Shown here: positions 15,395-23,362 of the stretch, piece after piece
Layout of the letters: each line of letters opens with the position of its first letter
Numbering within the stretch: the first letter of the stretch is position 1
From: Planctomycetes bacterium UBA1662
GTDB taxonomy: Bacteria > Planctomycetota > UBA8108
Length of the DNA: 23,523 bases
Reading direction: 5' to 3'
Assembly (NCBI GenBank): GCA_002320775.1
Contig: DCKY01000161.1
Location: 1-23,523, forward strand
Notes under the pieces: generated by a model
What the model was told of the DNA's origin: nothing
Databases searched by the model: none
Seen by the model: only the letters and a program-made list of their open reading frames with translations
Made by a program: the position numbers and the translations under genes

Positions 15395-15403
15395 AAGGAG
15401 GAG
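15395..15403 (+). promoter_or_regulatory. Ribosome binding site deciding the pilT start
   Basis: AAGGAGGAG ends four bases before ATG 15408, and its upstream AAGGAG core gives a spacing of seven. The frame is open 50 codons further upstream, but that part lacks PilT similarity. Confidence 0.75.
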
Positions 15404-15407
15404 ATCC

Positions 15408-16487
15408 ATGTTGTCATTGGAACTACTCGCCAGGCAGTTGGTCGAGAGAGAGGGATCGGACCTGCATATCGCAGCGGGTTCGCCGCCCATGATGCGTATT
15501 GACGGCCGTCTCATTCCCGCCGGGGAAGAGAAGCTCTCCGCTGAAGCTACGCGAAAGCTGGTCTACGGAATTTTAAACAGCGAGCAGGTCGAGCGTTTCG
15601 AGCAAGAGCTGGAGCTGGACATGTCCTTTGGAATCGAGGGGCTGGGAAGGTTCAGAACCAATGTCTTCATGCAGCGTGAAGCGGTCGGATCCGTACTGAG
15701 GGTCATTCCCCAGGAGACGATCCCATTTGCCCAGTTGGGGCTTCCTTCACAGGCCTGTGAGCGAATCTGCAATCTGCGAAAAGGCCTGGTCCTCGTGACA
15801 GGAGCGACGGGCAGCGGCAAGTCGACGACCTTGTCATCGATGGTTGATCACATCAACGCCTCGAGAACCGAACACATCATGACGATCGAGGATCCCATCG
15901 AGTTCATTCACCAGAACAAGGGCTGCCTTGTGAACCAGCGCGAGGTTGGATCCGACACTCATGGATTCCAGAACGCCCTGAGGACCGCCCTGCGGCAGGA
16001 TCCGGATGTGATCATGGTCGGCGAGATTCGCGACCAGGAGACTATCTCCGCGGCCCTGACCATCGCGGAAACCGGGCACCTGACGTTCGCCACTCTTCAT
16101 ACCAACTCGGTGGTGCAGACGGTGAACAGGATCATCGATGTCTTTCCCGCCCATCAGCAGGCCCAGGTGAGGACGCAGCTCTCCTTTACGCTCGAGGCGA
16201 TCTTCTGCCAGCAGCTGGTTCCCAGGGATGGCGAGCGGGGAAGGGTGCTCGCGGCCGAGGTGCTGATGGCAACGCCTGCGGCGCGCGCCCTGGTTCGGGA
16301 GGACAAGGTTCATCAGCTGGAGTCGGTGGTGCAGACCGGCGGGAGGCTGGGGATGAGGACAATGAACCAGAGCCTGCTGCAGCATTGCAATGATGGGCAG
16401 ATCAGTTTTAAGAACGCTCTACGGTATTCGCCGACACCTGATGATATCGAGCGTATGTACAAAAAGAGCGGCGGTGTTTGTGTCTGA
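15408..16487 (+). CDS. pilT: Type IV pilus retraction ATPase PilT
   Basis: From ATG 15408 the product has 359 residues, normal for PilT, and starts directly with the N-terminal PAS-like domain (LLARQLVEREGSDLHI). The ATPase core has Walker A GATGSGKST (132-140), an Asp box at TIEDPIEF, the PilT-type ALRTALRQDPD (190-200) near Walker B VIMVGEIRD, and a His box ending in HTN at 231-233. PilT hexamers at the inner membrane depolymerise the pilus, powering twitching. The AIRxxLRxDPD-type motif separates PilT from PilB. It starts after a terminator and is followed by pilB 10 to 28 bases later and by pilC, so the three form an apparent operon. Confidence 0.96.
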   Translation: MLSLELLARQLVEREGSDLHIAAGSPPMMRIDGRLIPAGEEKLSAEATRKLVYGILNSEQVERFEQELELDMSFGIEGLGRFRTNVFMQREAVGSVLRVIPQETIPFAQLGLPSQACERICNLRKGLVLVTGATGSGKSTTLSSMVDHINASRTEHIMTIEDPIEFIHQNKGCLVNQREVGSDTHGFQNALRTALRQDPDVIMVGEIRDQETISAALTIAETGHLTFATLHTNSVVQTVNRIIDVFPAHQQAQVRTQLSFTLEAIFCQQLVPRDGERGRVLAAEVLMATPAARALVREDKVHQLESVVQTGGRLGMRTMNQSLLQHCNDGQISFKNALRYSPTPDDIERMYKKSGGVCV

Positions 16488-16515
16488 GAGATGAGGATTG
16501 GATCCAGGGTGCAAG

Positions 16516-18240
16516 ATGACCAGGAGCAAATTTGACAAGAGGCTTGGGAATATTCTCTCCCGCAGGAATATGGTCAGCGAGGATGAGCTCGCCCGGCATA
16601 TGGAGACCGCGGAGAGCGAATCCCGTTCGTTGACACAGGTCCTGCTCGAGGGTGACCAGCTGGGCGAGGCCGACCTGCTGGAGGTCCTGAGCGAGGAGAC
16701 GAGATTTCCCGCAGTGGATGTCTTCAAGGTGAGGCCGGAGAAGAGCGTTGTCGATCTTCTGCCGGAGAACCTGGCCTCCTATTATGGCGTTGTGCCCGTA
16801 TCCCGGGTGGCCAACGTGCTGACTCTGGCGGTCTCGAATCCCTTCGATATTCTCCAGCTGGACGATATCAGGATAGTGACAGCCTGTGAGATCCGGCCTG
16901 TGCTCTCGACTGAGCCGGCGATTCGCAAGGCGATCCCCGAGATTTATAACCGCGGCCAGCAGATGGTCGATGATCTTCTCGACGACATGAACGAGGAGGA
17001 GGTGGAGGTCAAGCAGAAGGCCATCGATGATTCGAGGGCTGCTGACCTGGGACTGTTAGCCGAGGAGTCCGGACAGGCCCCGGTGGTCAAGCTGGTCAAT
17101 CTCATCATCGTCCAGGGAATCAAGAAGAAGGCCAGTGATATCCATATCGAGCCGCTCGATAACGATGTCCGGGTTCGCTATCGCGTGGATGGGGTTCTCC
17201 ATGAGAGCATCCGTCCACCCAAGAGAATGCAGAATGCCCTGGTGAGCCGAATCAAGATCATGTGCGGCCTGGATATCGCCGAGAGGCGCCAGCCGCAGGA
17301 CGGCAAGTTCCAGATCACCATGGAGGGGCGGAAGATTGATTTCCGCGTGTCGACCCTGCCTCTGGCTACCGGAGAGAAGGTCGTGATGAGGATTCTCGAT
17401 TCGACCAGCCTGAGCCTCGGCCTGGCGGATCTCGGTTTTGAGCAGAAAGCCCTGGACGATATCTACGAATCCATCGCGAGGCCCTACGGGATGATCCTGG
17501 TGACCGGGCCGACCGGCAGTGGAAAGTCGACGACTCTCTATTCGGCAATTCGTGAGGTCATGAACGTCGAGGACAATATTGTTACCGTAGAGGACCCCAT
17601 CGAGTACCAGCTCGAGGGGGTGAACCAGGTCCAGGTCAACACCAAGCAGGGGCTCACCTTCGCCGCCTCGCTGAGGTCGATTCTTCGCCAGGATCCGGAT
17701 ACCATCCTGCTTGGTGAGATTCGTGATCAGGAGACTGTCGAGATCGCAGTGAAGGCCGCCCTCACCGGGCACCTGGTCTTCTCGACGCTTCACACCAACG
17801 ACGCGCCTTCGAGTATCACCCGTGTGGTGGACATGGGAGTGGATCCGTTCCTTGCCGCCTCGGCGCTCGTTTGTGTCTGCGCCCAGCGGCTCGCGCGGAG
17901 TCTTTGCGAGGAGTGCAGCCGGCCGATGGAGGTTGTGCCGCAGGCGGATTACCTGGCCTCGCTTGGCTTCTCCGCCAAGGAGACCGACAAGTTCGAGCTG
18001 ATGGAGGCGGTCGGATGCCAGCGTTGTTCGCAGGGTTACAAGGGTCGTTTCGCTCTGCTCGAGACCATGCCGATTACCAGCGGGCTTCAGCGGGTGATCA
18101 TCGATGGAGGGTCGGCGGTGGACATCAAGGAGAGAGCGATCGAGGACGGGATGCTCACCCTGAGGCGCTGCGGAATATTGAACACCTTGAAGGGCAGGAC
18201 CAGCCTGGAGGAGATACTCCGGGTTACGGTCGGGGATTGA
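16516..18240 (+). CDS. pilB: Type IV pilus assembly ATPase PilB (GspE family)
   Basis: From ATG 16516 the product has 574 residues; a TTG at 16498 would add six and has a better ribosome-site-like upstream sequence, so the start is slightly uncertain. An N-terminal MshEN/T2SSE_N region (about 15-150) leads to the ATPase core with Walker A GPTGSGKST (about 331-339), TVEDPIEYQ, the LRSILRQDPD segment, and the His box ending HTND. Two cysteine pairs, LCEEC and CQRC, form the zinc site typical of PilB/GspE. The protein drives pilin polymerisation at the inner membrane. Order pilT-pilB-pilC matches a type IV pilus rather than a type II secretion locus. Confidence 0.95.
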   Translation: MTRSKFDKRLGNILSRRNMVSEDELARHMETAESESRSLTQVLLEGDQLGEADLLEVLSEETRFPAVDVFKVRPEKSVVDLLPENLASYYGVVPVSRVANVLTLAVSNPFDILQLDDIRIVTACEIRPVLSTEPAIRKAIPEIYNRGQQMVDDLLDDMNEEEVEVKQKAIDDSRAADLGLLAEESGQAPVVKLVNLIIVQGIKKKASDIHIEPLDNDVRVRYRVDGVLHESIRPPKRMQNALVSRIKIMCGLDIAERRQPQDGKFQITMEGRKIDFRVSTLPLATGEKVVMRILDSTSLSLGLADLGFEQKALDDIYESIARPYGMILVTGPTGSGKSTTLYSAIREVMNVEDNIVTVEDPIEYQLEGVNQVQVNTKQGLTFAASLRSILRQDPDTILLGEIRDQETVEIAVKAALTGHLVFSTLHTNDAPSSITRVVDMGVDPFLAASALVCVCAQRLARSLCEECSRPMEVVPQADYLASLGFSAKETDKFELMEAVGCQRCSQGYKGRFALLETMPITSGLQRVIIDGGSAVDIKERAIEDGMLTLRRCGILNTLKGRTSLEEILRVTVGD

Positions 18241-18283
18241 ATCATTAAAAACAGAGGGCGGCTGAATATGTGGGAGGTTCGCG

Positions 18284-19552
18284 ATGACCGTTGAGGTCTT
18301 TTCATACAAGGCGCGGGGAACAGATGGGCAAACGAGCACCGGGGTGCTCAAGGCCGAGAGTGAGTCGGATGCCGTCAAGGAGCTCCACCAGGGAGGCATG
18401 ACGGTGATCTCGCTCGACAGGGAGGCTGGCGGCAAGGCCGCGGCCCCGGGCGGCAGCTCAGTTCCTTTCAGCGGCATTTTCTCCCGTTCGCGGGAGGTTC
18501 CCGCTCACAAGGCTCGAGTCAAGGATGCCGAGATGGTGGTCTTCACTCGCCAGCTGGCGACGATGGTGGGATCAGGTATCCCTTTGGTCGACGGGCTCGA
18601 GATCCTCGGTGAACAGATCGAGAATCCCGGTTTTCGCTCCGTGATCGAGGCTGTCTGCGCGGAGGTGCGGGGCGGCAAGGATCTCTCATCCGCGCTCTCG
18701 ATGTTTCCGCGTATCTTCCCCGATATCTACGTCAATATGATCTGCGCCGGCGAGGCGAGCGGCCAGCTTGATACGGTGCTGGACCGCCTGGCAGAATACC
18801 AGGAGGCCTCCAGCGCGCTGAAATCAGACATCAAGTCGGCGATGACCTACCCCATTGTCTCGCTGTTGATGGTTCTTGGGATCACCTTCTTTCTGCTCGT
18901 CTTCGTTATTCCGAAATTCGAGGATATGTTCTCCACGCTCAACGTAGAGCTGCCAGGTATCACGACCGCGTTGCTTTCGGCGAGCCTCTTTCTTCGAGAA
19001 AATGTTCTCTACTGGATGGGAGGAGTGGTAGCCCTGGGGGCGGCGGCGGCCTATTGGTTGCGGTCTGACAGCGGCATCACCGCTCGCGACTGGATGTTGA
19101 TCAATATTCCCGTCTTCGGTCCTCTCTTCAGGAAGGTAACCCTGTCGCGTTTCTCGAGAACCCTGTCGACCCTGGTCCAGAGCGGAGTTCCCATTCTTGG
19201 CGCGCTGGAGATCGTCTCCCAGACCTGCGGCAACAGGATCTTTGCTCGAGCTGTAGAGGAGGCTTCTGAGAGTGTCAGGGAGGGAGAGACCCTTGGTGAA
19301 CCGCTCGCCAGGAGCGGGGTGTTTCCTCCGATGGTGACCCGTATGGTCGCCATCGGGGAGCGCACCGGAGCACTCGAGGGTCTGCTGGAGAAGATTGCGG
19401 ATTTCTACGATCGCCAGGTGAAAACCAGCGTAGAGGGACTCACCTCGATGATTGAACCCTTCATGATCGGGATCATGGGATTCCTGGTTGGAGGCATGGT
19501 CATGGCGATCTTCCTGCCGATCTTCAAGATGGTAGGCAGCATGGGCGGGTGA
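18284..19552 (+). CDS. pilC: Type IV pilus inner-membrane platform protein PilC
   Basis: The 422-residue product matches PilC/GspF, with two T2SSF domains (about 80-205 and 285-405). The matching repeats are FTRQLATMVGSGIPLVDGLE and FSRTLSTLVQSGVPILGALE. Hydrophobic helices at about 202-215, 245-262 and near the C-terminus (about 390-410) are as expected for this inner-membrane protein, which couples the PilB and PilT motors to the growing pilus. The N-terminal FSYKARGTDGQ is the usual start of family members. The ATG at 18284 has GGGAGG upstream. It follows pilB by 43 bases. Confidence 0.95.
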   Translation: MTVEVFSYKARGTDGQTSTGVLKAESESDAVKELHQGGMTVISLDREAGGKAAAPGGSSVPFSGIFSRSREVPAHKARVKDAEMVVFTRQLATMVGSGIPLVDGLEILGEQIENPGFRSVIEAVCAEVRGGKDLSSALSMFPRIFPDIYVNMICAGEASGQLDTVLDRLAEYQEASSALKSDIKSAMTYPIVSLLMVLGITFFLLVFVIPKFEDMFSTLNVELPGITTALLSASLFLRENVLYWMGGVVALGAAAAYWLRSDSGITARDWMLINIPVFGPLFRKVTLSRFSRTLSTLVQSGVPILGALEIVSQTCGNRIFARAVEEASESVREGETLGEPLARSGVFPPMVTRMVAIGERTGALEGLLEKIADFYDRQVKTSVEGLTSMIEPFMIGIMGFLVGGMVMAIFLPIFKMVGSMGG

Positions 19553-19570
19553 GAGCTGGCTCGAAGTGGC

Positions 19571-19630
19571 GTTAATGTCACGAAAGTACCGCTAATGTTC
19601 AAAGATGAGGTAGAAGGCCTGAAAATGTCA
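19571..19630 (+). repeat. Short AATGTCA-type direct repeats upstream of the response regulator gene
   Basis: GTTAATGTCA (19571-19580), GCTAATGTTC (19591-19600) and GAAAATGTCA (19621-19630) share an AATGT core at spacings of 20 and 30 bases, close to two and three helical turns. They may be binding sites, but three short matches could also be chance. Confidence 0.3.
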
Positions 19631-19637
19631 CCCCGAC

Positions 19638-19652
19638 TGTCGGGAACCGACA
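19638..19652. promoter_or_regulatory. Palindrome upstream of the response regulator gene (TGTCGG-GAA-CCGACA)
   Basis: Perfect six-base arms around a three-base centre, about 100 bases before the ATG at 19754. It could be an operator or a short RNA hairpin; no T tract follows, so it is not an intrinsic terminator for pilC. Confidence 0.4.
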
Positions 19653-19753
19653 ATCTCTGCCGATACAGGTAGTGTTGAGGGAGGTTTCTGACTGGCGCCT
19701 GCGGCCCGAGGGTCTGCAGTGGCGGCAGCTTGTTTTGGGTTTGAATTAGAGCT

Positions 19754-21190
19754 ATGTCTGAAAACAGCAATGGGGCCGTATTGCCCGGCGCAGGTCGCCT
19801 GGTGCTGGTGTCCGATGATGAACCGAATCTTCGCGATCTGCTCACCCTCGTACTCGAGGAGGAGGGCTATAGCGTGGTGTCCGCGGCCAGTGGGGAGGAG
19901 GCGCTTGCCACCTTCCGCGAATACTCGGACCGTATCGTTCTCATCATCCAGGACCTGAAGCTTCCCGATCTCGACGGATCGAGGCTCCTCTCCCGGTATA
20001 AGACCGAGGCTCCCGAGATTCCAGTCGTTGTTATCACGGCCTTTTCAACCTCGAACAACGCCGTCGAGGCCATGCGCCTTGGCGCCTATGACTACATCAG
20101 GAAGCCTTTCGAGGTGGACGCTATCCGGGATGTGGTCAACCGGGCGGTGGGTGAGGGATCCGGAAGAAAAAATCCTGCGAAGGGGCAGAAAGAGGCCCCC
20201 GCGCGCAAATACGAGCTGATCGGCAACCACAGCAGCATCCAGGGAGTGATGGACCTGGTTAATCGGGTGGCGCCAACGGACAGCACCGTGCTGATCCAGG
20301 GCGAGAGCGGTACCGGGAAGGAGCTTGTCGCCCGGGCTCTTCACGACAGGTCCTCCAGGCAGGATGGGGTCTTTATCTCGGTCAACTGCAGCGCCTTTAC
20401 CGAGACCCTCCTTGAGAGTGAACTCTTCGGACATAAGAAAGGTTCCTTTACCGGGGCGGTGGCCGACTCCGATGGCTTCTTCAGGGCGGCCGATGGCGGC
20501 ACCCTCTTTCTTGACGAGGTCGCGGATATGAGCCTGACGACCCAGGTCAAGATCCTCCGGGTTATCGAGGAACGCATCGTAACACCGGTGGGCAGCACCC
20601 GGGGCGAGTCGGTTGATGTTCGTATCGTGGCGGCGACCAATAAGAACATCCGTGAGCAGATCGAGCAGGGTAACTTTCGTGAGGATCTCTATTACAGGTT
20701 AAATGTGATTCCCGTGGAGCTTCCCCCCCTGCGTGATCGTAAGGAAGACATTCCCCTGCTGGCCGGCTACTTCATTCGCAAGCACGCCGAGAAGATGGGT
20801 AAGGAGCTTCCTGGTATTTCGGAGGCTTCGATTGAGAAACTTCGCGGCTACGAATGGCCCGGCAATGTTCGTGAGCTCGACAATATCATCCAGCGGCATG
20901 TGGCTCTTTGTGTCGGCAGTCAGTTGGACTCCATCCAGCTGCGCGATCACGGCCAGGAGCTTTCGGTTCCGGCCGCCGCCGCGGCGCAGCCGGGAGACTT
21001 TGGCATTCCCGATAGGGGGATGGACCTGGAGGATCGGCTGGAGGAGATCGAGACCGGTTATTTGCGCGAGGCGCTGAACTCTACGGGCGGGAACATGACC
21101 GAGGCCGCCAGGCTGCTGGGCATGAGCTATCGCTCGATGAGATACCGTGTGCAGAAGCTGCGTGTGCGAGACGCCGAGCCGGTGGTCTGA
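19754..21190 (+). CDS. Sigma-54-dependent response regulator, NtrC/PilR type
   Basis: The 478-residue product has the full three-domain layout. A receiver domain (about 14-130) carries D21/D22, phospho-acceptor D67 in QDLKLPDLDG, T95 and K117. An AAA+ sigma-54 interaction domain (about 153-390) carries Walker A GESGTGKE (183-190), the sigma-54 loop in the GSFTGA form (230-235) and Walker B LFLDEV (251-256). A Fis-type helix-turn-helix (about 430-472) ends in SMRYRVQKL. It should activate sigma-54 promoters when phosphorylated. It follows pilC by 201 bases, which makes a PilR-like role attractive, but no sensor kinase gene is adjacent and no clear -24/-12 promoter was found in the window. Its stop lies six bases from the convergent cvpA stop. 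Confidence 0.94.
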   Translation: MSENSNGAVLPGAGRLVLVSDDEPNLRDLLTLVLEEEGYSVVSAASGEEALATFREYSDRIVLIIQDLKLPDLDGSRLLSRYKTEAPEIPVVVITAFSTSNNAVEAMRLGAYDYIRKPFEVDAIRDVVNRAVGEGSGRKNPAKGQKEAPARKYELIGNHSSIQGVMDLVNRVAPTDSTVLIQGESGTGKELVARALHDRSSRQDGVFISVNCSAFTETLLESELFGHKKGSFTGAVADSDGFFRAADGGTLFLDEVADMSLTTQVKILRVIEERIVTPVGSTRGESVDVRIVAATNKNIREQIEQGNFREDLYYRLNVIPVELPPLRDRKEDIPLLAGYFIRKHAEKMGKELPGISEASIEKLRGYEWPGNVRELDNIIQRHVALCVGSQLDSIQLRDHGQELSVPAAAAAQPGDFGIPDRGMDLEDRLEEIETGYLREALNSTGGNMTEAARLLGMSYRSMRYRVQKLRVRDAEPVV

Positions 21191-21196
21191 GGTCTC

Positions 21197-21781
21197 TCAG
21201 TCCTCGCCCTGGATGCCTTCGATCTGCTTCTTTCCCTCATCGATGTAGTTTTTCAACTGTTTCCTGCTGGATGCGGGGATCAGGTCGATCAGGACCTGGC
21301 AGCTCTCTGAAAGGGGAGAGACCAGGGCGCTGGCGCTGATGAGCTCCGCGACCGGCCCGGCCTCTTTCCCGGCTTTTTTTTCGGGCTTGATCCATTCATC
21401 CGCGACCAGGCAGACGCAGCCGAGAATCAGGATGCCGCTGGCCACCGAGATCAGGGCGCCAAGTGCGCGGTCGGAGAAGGAGAGCTCGTCGGGTCTTCCG
21501 AGGTCGAAGATGAGGGCGGCTATGATGGTCAGGAAGATGCTGCAGGACAGGAAGATGATCATAAAGGCCGAGCCATCTGCCAGGGCATCGGATTTCTGCC
21601 GAAGGCCATCGAACATCGCGGCGTCTGCAAGACCCAGGTGAAGCAGGGAGGCGGCGACAAAGGCGATGAGGATGGTGGAGATCTGCAGGATCTGCCGGAA
21701 CCAGCCCCTCATGGCCCCGATGATGAGGAAGAACAGCAGGATTCCGAGGATGATGCCGTCGAGTGGATTCAAGTGGAACAC
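21197..21781 (-). CDS. CvpA family membrane protein
   Basis: The 194-residue product has four predicted membrane helices (about 9-25, 31-51, 72-94, 107-127) with the CvpA arrangement: LDGIILGILLFF, the RGWFRQ motif after helix 1, and RALGALISVASG in helix 4. A charged cytosolic tail follows. In Enterobacteria CvpA is needed for colicin V production and envelope integrity; its molecular activity is not established. The frame's first start is GTG at 21781. A TTG three codons later (21772) has a good GAGGTG ribosome site six bases before it, so the real protein may begin there. It lies between the convergent response regulator and queG on the same strand, 284 bases downstream of queG. Confidence 0.88.
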   Translation of the reverse strand: MFHLNPLDGIILGILLFFLIIGAMRGWFRQILQISTILIAFVAASLLHLGLADAAMFDGLRQKSDALADGSAFMIIFLSCSIFLTIIAALIFDLGRPDELSFSDRALGALISVASGILILGCVCLVADEWIKPEKKAGKEAGPVAELISASALVSPLSESCQVLIDLIPASSRKQLKNYIDEGKKQIEGIQGED

Positions 21782-21784
21782 CTC
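21779..21784 (-). promoter_or_regulatory. Ribosome-site-like GAGGTG overlapping the first cvpA start
   Basis: On the minus strand GAGGTG contains the annotated GTG start and lies six bases before an in-frame TTG at 21772. This spacing favours the TTG as the real start. Confidence 0.4.
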
Positions 21785-21989
21785 GCTGTTAGCGAAGGTT
21801 GAATCCGGTGCGGTATTGGCGGGAACGATTTTCGTGGGATCATTTATTCTCTCGATTCCCGTCTCGCTTTTTGCGAGCCGGAGGGCAGAGGGTGGTCATA
21901 AAAAAATATATAAGAAAGCCCCTGAATCCACACGCCATAATTGGCCTTATCAGTGATCCAGGTAAGCCGGAAAAGCAGGGAGGTCAGAA

Positions 21990-22014
21990 CTGGCAGGGTC
22001 GCCATGCCTGCCAG
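21990..22014. repeat. Hairpin between queG and cvpA
   Basis: CTGGCAGG (21990-21997) and CCTGCCAG (22007-22014) pair perfectly around a nine-base loop. It sits about 50 bases downstream of the queG stop. There is no T tract directly after it on either strand, so intrinsic termination is doubtful. The remaining part of 21782-22065 has an AT-rich patch at 21898-21914 but no convincing gene. Confidence 0.5.
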
Positions 22015-22065
22015 GATGGGACTCTGGGTTTTCGCGTGCTGGAATTATTCGCGGATCGCCCTGCC

Positions 22066-23169
22066 TTATTCCGCACTGGTTTTTTTCAGTAGCCGGCGGC
22101 GGGCGCGCTCGAGCGTTCCGCTCAGGAGGGCGTCATCCTGGATATCCGCCCGCTGCGCAAGCCGATCCAGGTGTTCGAGGCCGGTGCCGGCAGAGGAGTT
22201 TCCCAGTGAGATGATGACGTTACGCAGGAAGCCCCGGAAGCCGGCACGCTTGACCGGGCTCTGCGGAAATCTCTCGGCAAAGCTCGCTGGCGTCAGGGTG
22301 GTCAGCTCCGAGAGTCTCGGGAAGACGTTCTCTTCGCGGGCGGCGAGGTCCGGCTCGCTGCGCGGGCGGGGTTCGCTGTTCCAGGGGCAGACCTCCTGGC
22401 AGATGTCGCAGCCGAAGACCAGGTTCTCCATCTTCTCTTCCAGCTCCGAGACAATCTCGCCGCGTTCTTCGATCGTCAGGTAGCTGATGCAGCGGCGGGC
22501 GTCGAGGACGTAGGGCTCCGGGAAGGCCGCTGTGGGGCAGGCTTCGAGGCAGAGCGTGCAGCTCCCGCAGTGGTCAACAGCCGGCGGGTCGGGCTTGAGC
22601 TCATGAGAGGTGAGGATCACTCCGAGAAAGAAATAGGAGCCGTTGTCGGAATCGATCGAGCAGGTGTTCTTGCCGATCCACCCGATGCCGGCCTTTTGAG
22701 CCCAGGCCTTCTCAAGTACGGGTCCGGTGTCGACATAGTAGCGGTAGTCGCCCCCGAAGCGCTCCTTCAGCAGGCGACAACAGCTCTTCAGGCGCTTCTC
22801 AATGACCCGGTGATAGTCGGTGCCGCGCGCGTAGGATGCGATCTCCGCATGATCGCTCGAGGGGTTGGCGATTCCCGCCGCACCGTCTTCTCCATAGTGA
22901 ATCGCGGTTACGATGACACTCCTGACGTTTTCGAGGACTTTTTGCGCATTCTTGCGCCGCTGGGCGTTTCGGGCGAGATAGTCCATGTTTCCAGCGTAGC
23001 CCCTGTCAATCCACTCGCTGAACTTTTCCGCTCCAGGGGTTTCCTGGGCATCGGCAAAGCCTACCCTGTCGAAGCCATTGTCAAATAAGAGTTTACGGAG
23101 TTCTTCTGTTGACCGTTCCGGCTCTTCAGCCTCTTTGTTGTGGGGGCTTGTGTTCCTTGGGGGCTTCAC
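22066..23169 (-). CDS. queG: Epoxyqueuosine reductase QueG
   Basis: The 367-residue product matches QueG, the cobalamin- and iron-sulphur-dependent enzyme that reduces epoxyqueuosine to queuosine in the wobble position of GUN tRNAs. Two ferredoxin-type [4Fe-4S] motifs are visible: C201, C204, C207 and C211 (CGSCTLCLEACP), then C227, and C254, C257 and C261 (CDICQEVCPWN). VDTGPVLE (146-153) contains the conserved active-site aspartate D147. The C-terminal part (FRGFLRNVIISLGNS) resembles the HEAT-like tRNA-binding repeat. The start is GTG at 23169 with GAGAG upstream. About 24 non-conserved charged residues precede the first conserved helix. It is divergent from the aldolase gene. Confidence 0.95.
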   Translation of the reverse strand: MKPPRNTSPHNKEAEEPERSTEELRKLLFDNGFDRVGFADAQETPGAEKFSEWIDRGYAGNMDYLARNAQRRKNAQKVLENVRSVIVTAIHYGEDGAAGIANPSSDHAEIASYARGTDYHRVIEKRLKSCCRLLKERFGGDYRYYVDTGPVLEKAWAQKAGIGWIGKNTCSIDSDNGSYFFLGVILTSHELKPDPPAVDHCGSCTLCLEACPTAAFPEPYVLDARRCISYLTIEERGEIVSELEEKMENLVFGCDICQEVCPWNSEPRPRSEPDLAAREENVFPRLSELTTLTPASFAERFPQSPVKRAGFRGFLRNVIISLGNSSAGTGLEHLDRLAQRADIQDDALLSGTLERARRRLLKKTSAE

Positions 23170-23256
23170 TTACACTCTCGGACTTGCCATTTCTAACTAT
23201 TGAGCATCGCTCAAGGTTTGGTGAGCGCCCTCTTCTTAAGAGTACTGAAGAGAGCT

Positions 23257-23304
23257 GGTTTCCAGGAGGTTTGACGTATACGCCCTGCGGCGTTTGCGGA
23301 AACC
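23257..23304 (+). repeat. Inverted repeat in the aldolase leader region
   Basis: GGTTTCC (23257-23263) and GGAAACC (23298-23304) are perfect complements 34 bases apart, upstream of the aldolase start. They could close a long stem in the transcript. The 193-base region between queG and the aldolase gene otherwise shows no gene and no clear promoter. Confidence 0.35.
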
Positions 23305-23362
23305 TTCTGAATATCGCAAAGATGCCATAAACCTGAATTATTTATAGAGGAACGACAAACAG

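Noticed and set aside
15258..15407. A 50-codon N-terminal extension of pilT
   Set aside because: The extension has no PilT similarity, while ATG 15408 has an excellent ribosome site and begins exactly at the family N-terminus.
17056..18477. A 473-residue open frame on the minus strand opposite pilB
   Set aside because: It lies antisense to a clearly conserved ATPase; long antisense frames arise from the GC-rich third positions of the real gene, and the translation shows no recognisable domain.
19670..19753. A sigma-54 (-24/-12) promoter before the response regulator, from TGGCGGCAGCTTGT
   Set aside because: The spacing between the GG and GC elements is one base short and the -12 element ends in GT instead of GC.
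21799..22092. A 97-residue plus-strand frame between cvpA and queG
   Set aside because: It lacks a convincing ribosome site and runs into the 3' end of queG on the other strand; composition is not protein-like.
23109..23330. A 73-residue plus-strand frame in the queG-aldolase divergent region
   Set aside because: It overlaps the 5' end of queG, has no good ribosome site and no recognisable similarity.
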